DNA of 64,000 nt from Limnephilus marmoratus (GCA_917880885.1 OU862921.1:186001-250000), one strand, 5' to 3'; counted from the first letter of the stretch, positions 11,822 to 23,428 are shown. Numbers and translations are program-made. The notes: generated by a model not told the origin, from the letters alone.

Positions 11822-12059
11822 CTAAAATTATTGATCACGTATAATTTTGAAAAAAAAAGCTTTAATCCGGGCAATGCCGGAAACTTCAGCAAGTATGTCT
11901 CGTTTCCAAAAAGTTTTTTCTAAATTTAATCAATCAAATGAAAATTTCCTCCTTAAACATAAGATTTGTAATTGTGTACGTAAATACCTACCTGCTTAAA
12001 TATAAACCATTTATTTATTATAACTTTTTAAAATCATATTGAATATGTAATTATATCAT

Positions 12060-12375
12060 TAATCCAAAGAAACATCACTATCTCTGTGACGATTCTTCAA
12101 GAGGTATGTGGGGAAGTGTCTGGGAATTCAGATCTGGTTACCAAACACAGCTAAAGCTATTTTAAGCAAATTTTAAATTTTGAATGGTTTTCTTTCACCA
12201 GGGCGATACTGAGAGTATTTTTCACTCTGGAACGTACCGCGTATTATTTAAATTTAATTATTTGTGAAATAAGGTTATTTGATTAATCAAAATTAATTTG
12301 CGCACGCCGGGATTTGAACCCGCAACGTTTGGTTTGCTAGTCGAGAGCCTTACCCCTTGACTATGGAGGCCGCCA
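12060..12375 (-). repeat. SINE family 1 copy
   Basis: Body motifs: TCAGATCTGGTTACCAAACA, CACCAGGGCGATACTGAGAG, CACTCTGGAACGTACCGCG. They end next to a tRNA-like head (12303-12375, minus). Other copies are at 15340-15637, 22040-22540 (bodies) and 32740-33116. The head on the right and the body on the left give minus-strand transcription. Confidence 0.7.
12303..12375 (-). other. tRNA-like head of SINE family 1
   Basis: On the minus strand it begins GGCGGCCTCCATAGTCAAGG, giving an A-box-like segment, and carries B box GGTTCAAATCC near its 3' end. It lacks the sequence context of a lone tRNA gene and recurs with the same body. Confidence 0.7.
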
Positions 12376-12839
12376 TCAAATATGTTGACACAAACTCAAC
12401 ATTTTATCACTCATTAGATTGCACCTCACGGAGGAAATAAATAGGTAAAAAACTGCGCCTTGTAAGCGTTAAAAAATACACTAAAAACAACGTTTTTATG
12501 TTTTTCACGAAATTACCCGTTGGGACTCTTGTGCTGAATTTAAAAAAAAAAAACAAAACATCCAGGACTTTATGCATTAGAACTATTTGGAGTTGACCTT
12601 TTCACACGTTCGTACAGAGAATATTACAGAAATTAAAATTAATAAAAATGCAAATAATATTATTATAAATCCTGACAGATTGGATTTACAAATTAATGTA
12701 ATAATATTATTTTTGTGAAGTGTATGTAATATAGTTTCTTGACAAATATACTGCCACGATTTTTTTTTATTATTTTTAAATAATGATTAAAAAAAAACAC
12801 TGCTGCTTCTAATTTAATAAACTTTATAACTTCATTGAA
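12376..12839. other. AT-rich stretch, nothing recognised
   Basis: No frame of note and no match to the other repeats here. It contains only A/T homopolymer runs and simple AT sequence. Confidence 0.5.
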
Positions 12840-12962
12840 GAAGAAGAGAATACTGAAAATCTAAACCAAAAATGTAAAAGCACATGACACAGAAATGTTT
12901 TTAAGATAATGTTGGCAACTGGGACTCGAACCCAGGATCTCTCGTCTAACTGCGACGAAATT
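12840..12962 (-). repeat. SINE family 2 fragment
   Basis: TTCATTGAAGAAGAAGAGAA followed by the tRNA-like B-box side (ACTGGGACTCGAACCCAGGA), cut off after about 45 bases of head. The tRNA A-box half and the body are missing. Confidence 0.6.
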
Positions 12963-13266
12963 TTGTTAAAAAATTAAAATTATTTATACTTTGGTTGATG
13001 AATTAGCAAAAGTTAAAAAATTGATTTTTTCATAACTAAGAAAATGAGGGTTGCCAATATCTGCGCCCGAGCTCTATTAGCCCGCCATTTTATATTCAGA
13101 AATGTATTAAAAGGATTCTTTGTAAGGAGCTAAATTATTTATTAACATAAGATATAGTGTATTGGTTATAATCAAAGATATTTCTGTATTTGAATATCTT
13201 TGGTTATAATGCTATTTACAAATAAACACGGTGTTCGGGAACTCGTGTTACAGGCTGGATTCTGTG

Positions 13267-13650
13267 TCTATCTAAGACACTATAGAAAGAGGTAAGATTT
13301 GTTTGTTTGTTTGTTTGTTTGTTTGCATTGGAAAGGCTCCGAAACTACTAAACCGATTTGAAAAATTCTTTCACCAATAGAAAGCTACATTATCAGCGAG
13401 TAACATAGGCTGTATATAATGGTAAGCTCTGGCGTTATGAAATTTGTATAAATGAAAATGTGCGTATTTCATATATTTTAGCGCCAGGGAGGAAAGGCAG
13501 GGGGATGGTGGGGTTTGCGGAGAGGGAAGGAGAAAGGGAGGGGGATGGCGGGGAAGGTGGAAGGGAACGGGGATACACGGGAAAGGACATGCAGGGAGAA
13601 TCAATTTATTTCTTTGAATGTCATAGCAACGCATGCCAGGTACCAGCTAG
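13267..13650 (+). mobile_element. Non-autonomous Helitron
   Basis: Starts TCTATCTAAG... with a GAAAGAGGTAAGATTTG block and a (TTTG)n run. It then has the GGCTCCGAAACTACTAAACC and GAAAGCTACATTATC blocks typical of short insect Helitrons, a G-rich segment, and ends CAGCTAG followed by T. Helitrons have TC and CTRR ends and insert between A and T without a target duplication. A related sequence at about 9170-9240 gives an approximate empty site (TCTACA|TATTATCTA). The start could be 13267 or 13271. Confidence 0.75.
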
Positions 13651-13714
13651 TATTATCTAAATCAGTTTTCATTGTCGACCTACTAACAACCCGTAAAATA
13701 ATTGACTTTTGGAA

Positions 13715-14400
13715 TCAAACCTGAGTTGCGTGGTCCCAAAAACTAATACCTCATTTGCTCAACGACAATTTCTGGTTCATCGCTCCTAAAACATATAATG
13801 CTCTGAGTATTGACATAAAGTCAAGTAATTCTAATTCTCTTTTTATAACACGTGTACAACATTGGATTTTCGAAAGGGGACGAGCGTACTTTAAAGAATT
13901 CATGAGTTCTTAACACTACATTTTAATTATTAATTTTTGCATTTCAAAATTTTAATTTCCATCTTTATTTCTATTCTTCTTTAAAATGTTATATATTTTT
14001 TTCTCTTAGTTTTTCACTAAATTTTATTTATGTTTTAATTTTAATTTATATACCTAAGTGTTTTAATTTATATATTTGTATAGAACACTTGAGTTCTTAA
14101 CACTTAATCTTTATTATCATTTTTTTTGTATTTCAAAATTTGAATTTTCATCTTTATTTCTACTTTTCTTTAAAATATGATTTTTTTTCTCTTTATTTTT
14201 TACTTAATTTTAAGTATTTCTTAATTTTTATTTAGTATGTTTAATCATCTGGTTTAATAAAATAGTATTTATTAAATCGTATTAAAATATTAAATGTACG
14301 ACTACCAACACGGGTGGTAGCCATGTGTGGTAGCCAAATAAAAACGAATATCTTTAACTAATAAAAATTTTATGAAATAAAAAATAAATAAAATAAGTAA
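13715..14400 (+). pseudogene. LINE 3' end (LINE I) with duplicated UTR
   Basis: A decayed frame reads TYNALSIDIKSSNSNSLF and RVQHWIFERGRAYFKEF-MSS-stop (13790-13913), like the C-terminus of the LINE D/G type. The UTR after it is duplicated: GAGTTCTTAACACT, TTTCAAAATTT and CATCTTTATTTCTA each occur near 13905-13975 and again near 14092-14160. The end is an AT-rich tail. Confidence 0.6.
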
Positions 14401-14945
14401 ATCGTTCTTTATTGTAAAAAATAACAACAATGAAAATAACTAGTACATGACTTAAGTCCATTTGGCGACTTTACAGGAGAAACAAAATACTGTTTCTATA
14501 TAGTTATACATTATATAAAGGAAAGTGTCCGTGGGGGGCGGGCGGTGTGGCCTTATTTTTTACCCCAATCTAGCGTTTTATTCTGAGATTAATGAAATTT
14601 TGCACGCCGTGGTTCAAAATAAGAGGATAATGATTTCATTGAAGAAGAATACAATACAAAAAAATTAACCGAAACGTGAAAAGAACAAGACACAGAAAAA
14701 TAAAAAAAAGATAATGGTCACACTAACTATTTCAGTTACTGAGAGCTCTTATTTTAAGGCCAATCTCATGTTTAAATTTTTCAGAACTAACAATATTGTC
14801 TTCAACAATTTTTCCCATTTTAATGGAAGCTATCTTTTTTAATTGGAACAATTTTAAAAAGGTAGAAAACAACCAAATAAAATGAATTCATTATTTTGTG
14901 AGTCGCCTTCAGAAGTTATTATAAAAAAAAAATCAATTAAAAAAT
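14400..14945 (-). repeat. SINE family 2 copy with decayed head
   Basis: Leader (GGCGACTTTACAGGAGAAAC, TGTCCGTGGGGGGCGGGCGG) and body (GGAAGCTATCTTTTTTAATT, CAGAAGTTATTAT) match 9240-9860 in order. The tRNA-like head between them is reduced to about 50 bases (near 14700-14750). Confidence 0.65.
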
Positions 14946-15110
14946 AGATACGATTTTAGATTTTCATGACCAAAATTTATCATGTGTGACACATCTGCCC
15001 TGATGAAGGACACTGTAATGCTGTCCGAAACGTTGGCTAAAGAAGGAGGTAGTGCAACACGGCATTATATCCCAAAAACTAATAACAAAAATTAAAAAAT
15101 AAATTGATAC
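14946..15110 (+). repeat. Single arm of fold-back family 1
   Basis: Carries CTGCCCTGATGAAGGACACT, GTCCGAAACGTTGGCTAAAG and AAGGAGGTAGTGCAACACGG. These are one arm of the inverted elements at 19515-19724 and 20973-21171. The partner arm is absent. Confidence 0.65.
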
Positions 15111-15339
15111 TACTTCTCTACATCCGGTTTTAAAAAAATGCGTTAAGCCTGGGCAATGCCCGGGACTCCATCAAAGAATTCTCGAGTTCAAAAAAGTGTA
15201 TTTCTAAATTTGTGTTATTCAATTAATCAAAACCAAAATTTCTTCCATAAACATATGATTTGTAAGTACTTTAATACCTACCTACTTAAATGCAAACCGT
15301 ATACTTATTGCAACTTTTTAAAATTATTGTAAATAATTA

Positions 15340-15637
15340 CATAATTTCGCTTTCGAAGGTGGGAAATACCTGGCTATTCAAATCGGGTCACCAAACACGG
15401 CTAATAATATTTCGAGCAACGTTTCAATTCTGAATAGTGGTCGTACACCAGAGCGATACTGAGAGTGTCTTCCACTCTCAAAAAATCCGAAAATATGCTT
15501 AATATTATTTTTCATTAACTAATTGTGAAATAATATAAATTAATCAAATAAAATTTATTTGCACACGCCGGGATTCGAACCCGTGACTTTTGGTTTGCTA
15601 GTCGAGAGTCTTACCCTCCAACCACGGAGGTCGCCAT
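15340..15637 (-). repeat. SINE family 1 copy with tRNA-like head
   Basis: Body: ACCTGGCTATTCAAATCGGG, CACCAGAGCGATACTGAGAG. Head at about 15563-15637 (minus) with B-box-like GGTTCGAATCC and a GGCGACCTCCGTGGTTGGAG start. Diverged from 12060-12375 at many positions, so it is an older insertion. Confidence 0.7.
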
Positions 15638-15639
15638 AA

Positions 15640-17470
15640 AATTTTGAGATAAACTTTACATAAATGTTCGCAATAAAATTTTGCATTTCTTATTTTAGAC
15701 AGTTTTTGAGAATGTATTCTAATCTTCAAATAATAAATCGCAAGTATGAAAAAAGTTTAATTTATTTCTTTACATGGAGTTTTGATTATTTTTATTCCAT
15801 TCCATTATTTATTTTATTTGATACGGTTTTCTTAGTAATAAGCAATAAAATTGCGAAAATATGACGTTCTTAATTAAAATTTGTGAAAGAATAAGGTGAC
15901 AATATAATATAAGTGGTTGATCATACTGGTAATATTATAGTTGATCAAAGGGAGCACACATTGTATATTGTGAAAGCAGAATCTCGTGGTTAGTGTTTTG
16001 GATTTTGCAGATATCATTGCTTAAAGAGATCAGTGGCGCACCCAGGGGACGTCCTAGAGAGCCCCCTCCCAAAAAAACTTGTTTAGAAGTGTTTCCAAGA
16101 AGAAGCGTTGCATTATCTGTGTGTATAATGCTTGCAGTAGTTTATTACTTCCTCTGGTAGGTACTGGCTCGGGCACAGTGCAAAGGGAGTGATTGAATAA
16201 TTCATGGACTAAAATTATCTCACATTTATTGAGGACCGCACCCTGCCGCAGGAAAATTTACAGAAATAGAAATAGAAATCTGCTGCGGAACTAAAATAAA
16301 TGTGAATATTCAGGTCCTGATTTATAAATTGTATATTGACCTTTTCAGATGTTCCTACAGAGAATATAGATATTAAAAATAATAATTATGTACAGCGTAT
16401 TTTCATATAATTTTGAAATTTGCCCATTTATATAAAATGAAAACAAAATATAAAATTAGGAAAGTTCCAGTCAGCCATCTTCTAATACTCATTTATTATT
16501 ATAAGTCTTGACAATTTTTTTTATGAAGTATAATTACGTTTAGTAAAATCATTTTTTTAAATTTTATTTACAAATATTACTAAAAAAAATCCTGTGCTCT
16601 TTATTTAAAAAAAAAAATCGAAATGACGGGTTTGAGTTGAAAAAAAAAATATATGCCAGATCAGTAGGAATATCAAATTAATAAACCTGTTATTAAAAAA
16701 ATTTTTAATTGAAATAAAACAAATCAGTTATTTTAAAACTGGATTTTAATATAAGCACTAGTTACCCATGAAAATCACACGGGGTTCAGTAAAAATGGGT
16801 TTACCATTGCCAGTAAATCTAGTTTTCGTAGGAAAAATTCCGACAGCCTTTAGGTATATAAATAGTTTTCAATTTCTATGCCACACAAAAAAAAATAGAA
16901 AGATATATTATTGTGATATTTATTGCTGTCAAGTTTAATTTGCGGAACTCTATTTTAATTTGAAGATATTTCTATAATGTATTGAATTATAGTTTTTATC
17001 AAAATAAATTAACTAAAAAACGTTTAACTTAATTAAATAATAATCAAGTTCTGCCGTGTGATTATTATTACGCGTGACAGTTTTTTAGCCTTCCTAAGGC
17101 AAAATCAAACAATTTAATAAATCAAGTATTCTGATTTCGAATACCAATTTAACTTTAATATTATGCAGTGGCCAGTGGGTGTGTTTACAAAGTATGGAAA
17201 ATATTCTTACCTTCCCTCTGTGCTCTCAGGGAAGTTGCCATCACTAAAACCGTTAACACAATTTCTAGGAAATACCGCATTTCGAAAGTAATTTTTCAAC
17301 ACTGAATTTATTTTTAAAAAAATTCTTGTTATTATCACACCAAGAGTTGAAATCGAACTGCGATCCAATGAGCTTTGCTTTCATATTTAAATCAGTATAT
17401 TTTACACTCAGAGTCACTCAAAAGATAAAAAATTTTGTGTGTCGTGTGTAAATTATTTGTGAATAACTCT
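15640..17470. other. AT-rich, no gene recognised
   Basis: The longest frame (15664-15864, 66 codons) has no recognisable motif and arises in AT-rich DNA. Near 16030 there is GTGGCGCACCCAGGGG, a motif seen at the ends of some insect MITEs, but no matching second end was found. Confidence 0.5.
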
Positions 17471-17832
17471 GCTAACCCTCTGGATGCCAGTTATTTTTTA
17501 GCAAACAAAAAGATTTTTTGTAAATAATTTCCGTCAAGGCCTGCCATCTTTTGTGGAAGCTGAATGGAGGGCATTTTTTTATCTCTTAATCATTGTTAGC
17601 GGAATATGCGAGACCTGTGAACGATGATCGTTATTAATCGGCAAATATAAACCAAAGGCAAAGGAATGATATGCCAAACCGGATTTTTAAAATAGACGCA
17701 GGACAACATGCAACATTTTATAAACAGCATAAAAGAATTGTAAATAATAGTAGAATTCGAATAATGACGGAACATTTGTTAAACTTGTAGCGATGACTTT
17801 CGCTAGTACTTACGTAGTACATACACCTTAGT

Positions 17833-18377
17833 CATCATCATCATCATCATCATCTGTGGCTCTACAACCCAGGTCGGGTCTTGGCCTCTAGCAGAGCCTG
17901 CCTCCATGACTGTCGGTGTTGTGCTGCGTTGCGCCAGTTTCGGATGCCGATGGTGCTTGCATCCTTCACCACTCCATCCAGCCATCGAAGCTTTGGTCTT
18001 CCAACTCTTCTCCGACCCCCAGGTGCACCATCCATAATTCGCTTTGGAATATCTCCTTCGCTCATTCTCTGGATATGTCCAGCCCACCTGAGTCTTCCAG
18101 TTTTGATTTCCTTGGAGATATTAGGGTCCTCGTAAAGATCGTATAGCTCCTGGTTGTATCTGATACGCCATTCTCCATTATCACAGACTGGGCCGTAAAT
18201 CCTTCGCAGCACCTTCCTTTCAAAACTTTCTAGGGCTCCTTCATCACCCTTACTGATTGTCCAGCATTCCGAACCATACATAAGAACAGGTCGTATAAGG
18301 GTCTTGTAAAGCAGGACTTTAGTTCTTCTGGTAAGGTGGCGAGATTTCATATGCTTCTGTAGCCCAAAGTAGTATCG
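17833..18377 (-). pseudogene. RTE-clade LINE, ORF2 C-terminal fragment
   Basis: Minus-strand frame from about 18377 to the stop at 17862: RYYFGLQKHMKSRHLTRRTK, LYKTLIRPVLMYGSECWT, FERKVLRRIYGP, NGEWRIRYNQELY, GRLRWAGHIQRM, GRPKLRWLDGV and an end at TRPGL. These are hallmark blocks of the RTE/BovB RT C-terminus. The 3' end is (ATG)n, as expected for RTE. A 12-bp direct repeat ATACACCTTAGT flanks it at 17821-17832 and 18378-18389. It is a young 5'-truncated insertion; the part of the open frame beyond 18377 is host sequence. Confidence 0.93.
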
Positions 18378-18518
18378 ATACACCTTAGTGATAACGTATA
18401 ATTTGAATATCAAACACTTTCGCTTGTTGGTTGTCTGGGAAATCAACAGATTCAGTAACCAACAAGCCAGCCTCAGTGAAAAAGCATTCATGACAGTTAG
18501 GTATTTTAATTAGCAACA

Positions 18519-19125
18519 TGTTACAGTAACAGCATACATACGAGTGCGGGGTGCATCTTCACGCTCCCAGGGCAGCTTCCTTGACGATTCACATCAACTC
18601 TCCAGGTTCATCGTACCTAGCAGCTAGCAGCTACAACCACCGCTCTACTCCTGTGACAACAAGGTCCGCAGTACCATCTGTTCAAGAAGCAGCTCCTCGT
18701 CTCAGGTTATCGAGATCCACCGCATCTCGCAGCCGCTGAGATCATCTCCTTCGCCTCACAAGGATTACCTGCAGACGGTCCCACTCACCGAACCATCGCC
18801 GTTCAGCTCCGCAATTCACCGCGTTGAGCGACGGCCTGGGAGATCAGGTCATTCTCCGCTACTCACCGCGTCGAGCAACATGCTGGCGCCCTGAAGATCC
18901 GTGTTCTTCACCGCCGCAGCAATTCTGACCTTCACAACAACATCACGACCTTGCATCAGCAACATCTTCATCTACGTCATTTCTATTTACATCTTGTAAC
19001 CGCTTCACTAACCTTCGCTACGTAGCCAAATAAACGACACGACTCACTACTACGACTTCTCGCCTTTCATTTATCTCCCATCTCTATCGATCCGGAGTCT
19101 GCTCCCTCTCACTTAATCAAGAAGA
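18519..19125 (+). repeat. GC-rich block, possible solo LTR
   Basis: About half G+C against a very AT-rich background. It begins near TGTTACAGTAAC, has AATAAA at about 19027, and ends near TCACTTAATCA; a single polyadenylation signal in a ~600-bp GC-rich block is what a lone LTR looks like. No coding frame exceeds 62 codons. I could not find a flanking target duplication, so an unrelated promoter or UTR fragment remains possible. Confidence 0.35.
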
Positions 19126-19514
19126 ACTTGTATCTGGAAGCCGAATAAATTTTATTAAAGCAAACATTATAAAGATTTTCCAAATCAAAAGAAATTCCTG
19201 ATGGAAAGAAGTTTACAGTTTTGGTGACTCAATTCCACGACCATAACTATTGAATTGGTTAACATTATGCACCGCGAAGTTCATTAAACATGGAGAATGT
19301 CGATGGTGTTCCCCATTTATTTCACTATTAATGTTTATTGTGATTATTACGAAAAACGCTTAAATATTCTTTTGTTATCACAAAACGAGCAAGTATTGGA
19401 AATAATAACCGTTAAAATAGAATTCGGAAAGGAAAAAAATATTTAGATTGTATTTACAGTTTTAACAGAATAATAATTATAGATAAGTTTTAAGATTTTC
19501 ACAGCCAAAAGCAT
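19126..19514. other. AT-rich, nothing recognised
   Basis: No coding frame and no repeat match. Simple AT sequence with scattered A runs. Confidence 0.45.
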
Positions 19515-19724
19515 TTTCGTTATTTGTTTTTGGGGTGTTATGCCGTGTTGCGATACCTCCTTCTTTAGCCAACGTTTCGGACATCGTTGCAGTGTCCATC
19601 ATCAGGGCAGATCCGGTAGATGTGATCTACCCTGATGATGGACACTGCATCGATGTCCGAAACGTTGGCTAAAGAAGGATATAGCGCAACACGGCATAAC
19701 ACCCCAAAAACAAAATAACGAAAA
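19515..19724. repeat. Fold-back element, family 1
   Basis: Arms of about 95-100 bases: TTTTGGGGTGTTATGCCGTG, CTTTAGCCAACGTTTCGGAC and AGTGTCCATCATCAGGGCAG on the left, each reversed on the right, with a short centre near GATCCGGTAGATGTGATC. A few mismatches separate the arms. No coding capacity. Confidence 0.85.
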
Positions 19725-20972
19725 TAACTATATAGTTGTGATTCTTGCGAAAGTAAATATACGAAAAACAGCTCACTATTTTAGCACTCTCGGTCCATTG
19801 AAACCATTGGCCTTTCAGAAGGCGTCGCTCTTAATTTATTATTTAAGAGAATACCTCCAAGAAGAATGTGTAAACACTTGTTTAGTCATTATCAGAACCA
19901 ATAAAAAACACGCAAGTATTCTTCAAGGATCGGTATTGGGTTCATTTTCATTTTAATTTAACTTTAATTACATAATAACACATTTCACATTGGTTATGTG
20001 CTGTGTAGGTACACATACGTAATAGAGAAATTATAAAAGACTTACAAAACGTGGCGTCATGACTAAAACAAAATCAATACAAAAATATATAAAAATGCAA
20101 AACAGCACACATTAAGGGTGTAAATTAGAAAAATGTATTAGAGAAGCATGAAAGTGTGGAAAAATAAAAATACATAATATTTGAATCTAGAGGTGGGAGG
20201 TGGGAATTTGTTTGAATCACACAACGGCGCAACTATATTACGCTTTTCTGTAAAATAATAGATAAATAACCATGCATATAAGTTAATATACCATATTCAA
20301 TAAATTATCTCAATAAAAAAGTAAAAAAAACAGGAAAATTAAATCTATTCTGTACTTAGTTCCGGTCATAATCTTTTTTTATAATACTGACTTTAAAAAA
20401 AAAACTGTCCTTTAATGGATCTAATATTTTTTCGAGGCATTACAAATAATAGTTTTAAACCCATGATAGTTTAAAATTAGTAATGAGAAAAATTTAAAAA
20501 AAACTCGGCATCCAAAGGGTTGACGTTCTTCCATAGCGTAGTGCAAATTTGTGGGCGGAATAGACGGTTTTTCACGCGGCCGTAGCAAGTAACAAGCCGC
20601 GGTTTTTCAAATCATACAATAACAACAACAGGAAATTGAGGCGGCAACAATACTAAAAGTATTAGTATGTTTGCACTCTACTCTAAACTAAATAACCACA
20701 AAAGAGACTGAAAATATGTTTGCTGGGTATTTTGATAAAACTGCTGCCGGCCTGCGAAGCGTGCTCTACTGTTTGAGATCAAATTAAGAATAACTATATA
20801 TAATACAGTACATTGTCTGAATTCCCGACAAACAATTATTATACATTTTGAAAATGGCAATTAAAATAATTATCTTTTTAACTATCGCAGAAAATATTTA
20901 GAATCCCAATTTTAAATATTATTTTAAGTAGGTACCAACCAGATACGATTTAAGATTTTCACGGCCAAAAGT
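19725..20972. other. AT-rich, no gene recognised
   Basis: Frames are below 75 codons and without motifs. The right end of the possible piggyBac-like relic lies at 20508-20522, and the start of an R200 copy at about 20890 (AGAATCCCAATTTTAAATAT). Confidence 0.45.
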
Positions 20973-21171
20973 ATTGTTGTTATTAGTTTTAGAGGTATTA
21001 TGCCGTGTTACTCTACCTCCTTCTTTAGCCAACGTTTCGGACAGCGTTGCAGTGTCCATCATCACAACACATCTGCCCTGATGATGGACACTGCAACGCT
21101 GTCCGAATCGTTGGCTAAAGAAGGAGGTAGCGTAACACGGCATAATACCCCAAAAACTAACAACAAAAAAA
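20973..21171. repeat. Fold-back element, family 1, second copy
   Basis: Arms carry TATTATGCCGTGTTACTCTA, CTTCTTTAGCCAACGTTTCG and GTTGCAGTGTCCATCATCA, mirrored on the right, with a ~20-base centre. It is inserted in R200 satellite: GGTACCAACC-type satellite text lies on both sides (20932 and 21174). Confidence 0.85.
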
Positions 21172-22740
21172 GGGTACCAACCAAATCGCATTTTTTAAAT
21201 TTTTCCACAATCAGTTCTAATTTTGAAAATGAACCGTTGTTACAGACGGAGGCACATTCGATATTAGTTGTTTTAATACCTAACGAAGGAATGGTGAAAA
21301 ATCAAGACACATTATAATTCGAATTTTAAATATTGTATTATAGGTAGGTGCCCACCTAATAGCAAGTTTAAATTTTTCCACAATCAGTCCAATTTTGAAA
21401 ATTAAACTTAAATACAAAGCAAACGTTTTAGAATTCATTAAACCGGAATTATAGACAGAGACACAACCAAAAAGGTTTTTCAATGCCTAGCGAAGACCCG
21501 TGAAAAATCACGGGATATTATAATTCCAATTTTAAATATTATGTTATAGGTAGGTACTCGTACCAACTACTTTGTATTTTTCCCACATTCATTTCCAATT
21601 AAGAAAATGATACTTAAATTCAAAGCAAACGTTCTAGAAGAGTTGTAGAGCACATTCGATATTATTATCTATTTGTAATACCTAAAGCAGACCCATGAAA
21701 AATCACTTGATATTATAATTCCAATTTTAAATAAATTAATAGGTATGTACCCACAATTTTTCAATAATCAGTTCCAATTTTGAAAATGATAATTAAATTC
21801 AAAGCAAAAGTTCCACAGTTCATTGAACCGGAGTTACAGACAGACGCACAACCGAAATAAGTATTTTTAAAATGTATTGTAGGCCCACGAAAAATCACGG
21901 GATATTAAAAATCCAATTTTACAGAATTTCAAGTAGGTTAATAACTTAATCGCATTTTTGAAATTTTCCAATTTTTAAAATGAAACTTATGAACTGCCAT
22001 TACAGACAGATACACATCCGAAATAAGATTTACACGAACTACATGAATACCGCACAAGAGTCCCAACTGCTCTCGTCTGGACTCAGTGAGACTATGGCAT
22101 CCCCAATCCGGGTATGTTGTAAAACTGAATGTATTGGGGAGGAGAAGGAGATGGGGAAGAGGAGATACCTGGCTTTTCAGATCTGGTCATCAAATGCAGC
22201 TAAAACCATTTCAAGCAACGTTTCAATTCTGAATCGTGGTGTTGCACCAGGGCGATACTGAGAGTATCTAACACTCTGTATTTTTTTTACAAGTATACCG
22301 CACAAGAGTCCTAACTGCTCCTATCTGGAGCCAGTGGGACTATGGCATCCCCAATTGGGGTATGTTGTGAGGCTGAAGGCAGTGGGGAGGGGAAGGAGAC
22401 AGGGAAGAGGAAGGTGGGGAAGTACCTGGTTATTCAGATCTGGTCACCAAACACGGCAGAAGCCATTTCAAGCAAAGTTTCAATTCTGAATAGTGGTCTT
22501 GCACCAGGGCGATGCTGAGAGTATCTAACACTCTGTATATTTAATACCTAACGCAGACCAGTGACAAATCACTGGATATTATAATTCCAATTAGAAATAT
22601 TATACTATAGATATGTACCTAATTAATCGCTTGTTTGAATTTTACCATAATTAGTTCCAACTTTGAAAATGTAACTTAGATTCAAAGAAAAAATTGTAAG
22701 GTTCATTGAAAGCAGTTACAGACAGAGGCATAACCGATAC
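21172..22740 (+). repeat. R200 satellite cluster with two SINE family 1 bodies
   Basis: Satellite anchors at about 21290 (decayed), 21497, 21692, 21885 and 22557, spaced near 190-210 where uninterrupted. Two head-less SINE family 1 bodies lie in tandem at about 22040-22275 and 22285-22540; each begins ACCGCACAAGAGTC and ends in a GAGAGTATCTAACACTCTGT block. The 22557 copy has a compensated base pair in its hairpin. Confidence 0.75.
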
Positions 22741-23428
22741 TAATGTTTTTAACAATAATAAAGACGAACTAAGCAGATATATTAGGGACAGACTAAGGAC
22801 TAAGGAATCAAGGTAAATAGCACATACAGGGGAAATTCACTCAATTTATTACGATTACGAAGTTAGTGATTTTTTATTACCCAGATAAACACACTACTAA
22901 TAGAGATATCCATAGGATAACATGTTTTTAAATAAACCAATAAATACTCGCAACAGGTAGAAAACTTAGCTAACTTATCCCATATACGAGTATAACCACA
23001 TTCATAGATTCGAGTACCTACCGAAAGCATACACGAACAAAAATACAGCTTATTCTATGGAAAAGCTATCAAAAGTATGGTGAAATACTCCCTTAATTGA
23101 ATTATTTATTAGCCGATCATGCTGGAGATTTTGTTTGCAGTGAAGGTACAATAAATTGACTAAATCAAACAAGACATAAAAGGTAAAATGTTTATTTATT
23201 TATTCAAGTTAAATTAAGTCTCAATATCGCAGTATTTTCATTACTTTTAACCCCCCAGTCTAATTTGTTCGCTCTTCGGAACAACTCACATTAGATCTCA
23301 TAGAAATGATTGTCTCCCTTACTATTATTGTGTAATTTTTTTACGTGGAACAACAAAAACAAGAGGTGAGCCATTGTTAAAACTTTTTTATATTTTTTTT
23401 TTGCTAAATTTTATTTAATCCTGGCGTA
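22741..23428. other. AT-rich, nothing recognised
   Basis: No coding frame and no repeat match beyond short AT runs. Confidence 0.45.

Larger units (their letters stand above)
17474..20522. mobile_element. Possible relic bounded by piggyBac-like terminal repeats
   Basis: The left end reads TAACCCTCTGGATGCC (17474). The reverse complement of the right end reads CAACCCTTTGGATGCC (around 20508-20522). CCCTTTG-type starts after TTAA are common in piggyBac-like elements, but here the TTAA is not intact at either end and similarity fades after about 20 bases. No transposase frame is present; the interior holds later insertions. Confidence 0.25.

Noticed and set aside
9577..15637. Functional tRNA genes
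   Set aside because: All tRNA-like segments recur with fixed SINE bodies and are diverged or truncated; treated as SINE heads.
16030..16050. MITE end (GTGGCGCACCCAGGGG)
   Set aside because: No second terminus or target duplication was found nearby.
17833..17850. Simple (CAT)n microsatellite
   Set aside because: It is the 3' tail of the minus-strand RTE fragment, inside its target duplication.
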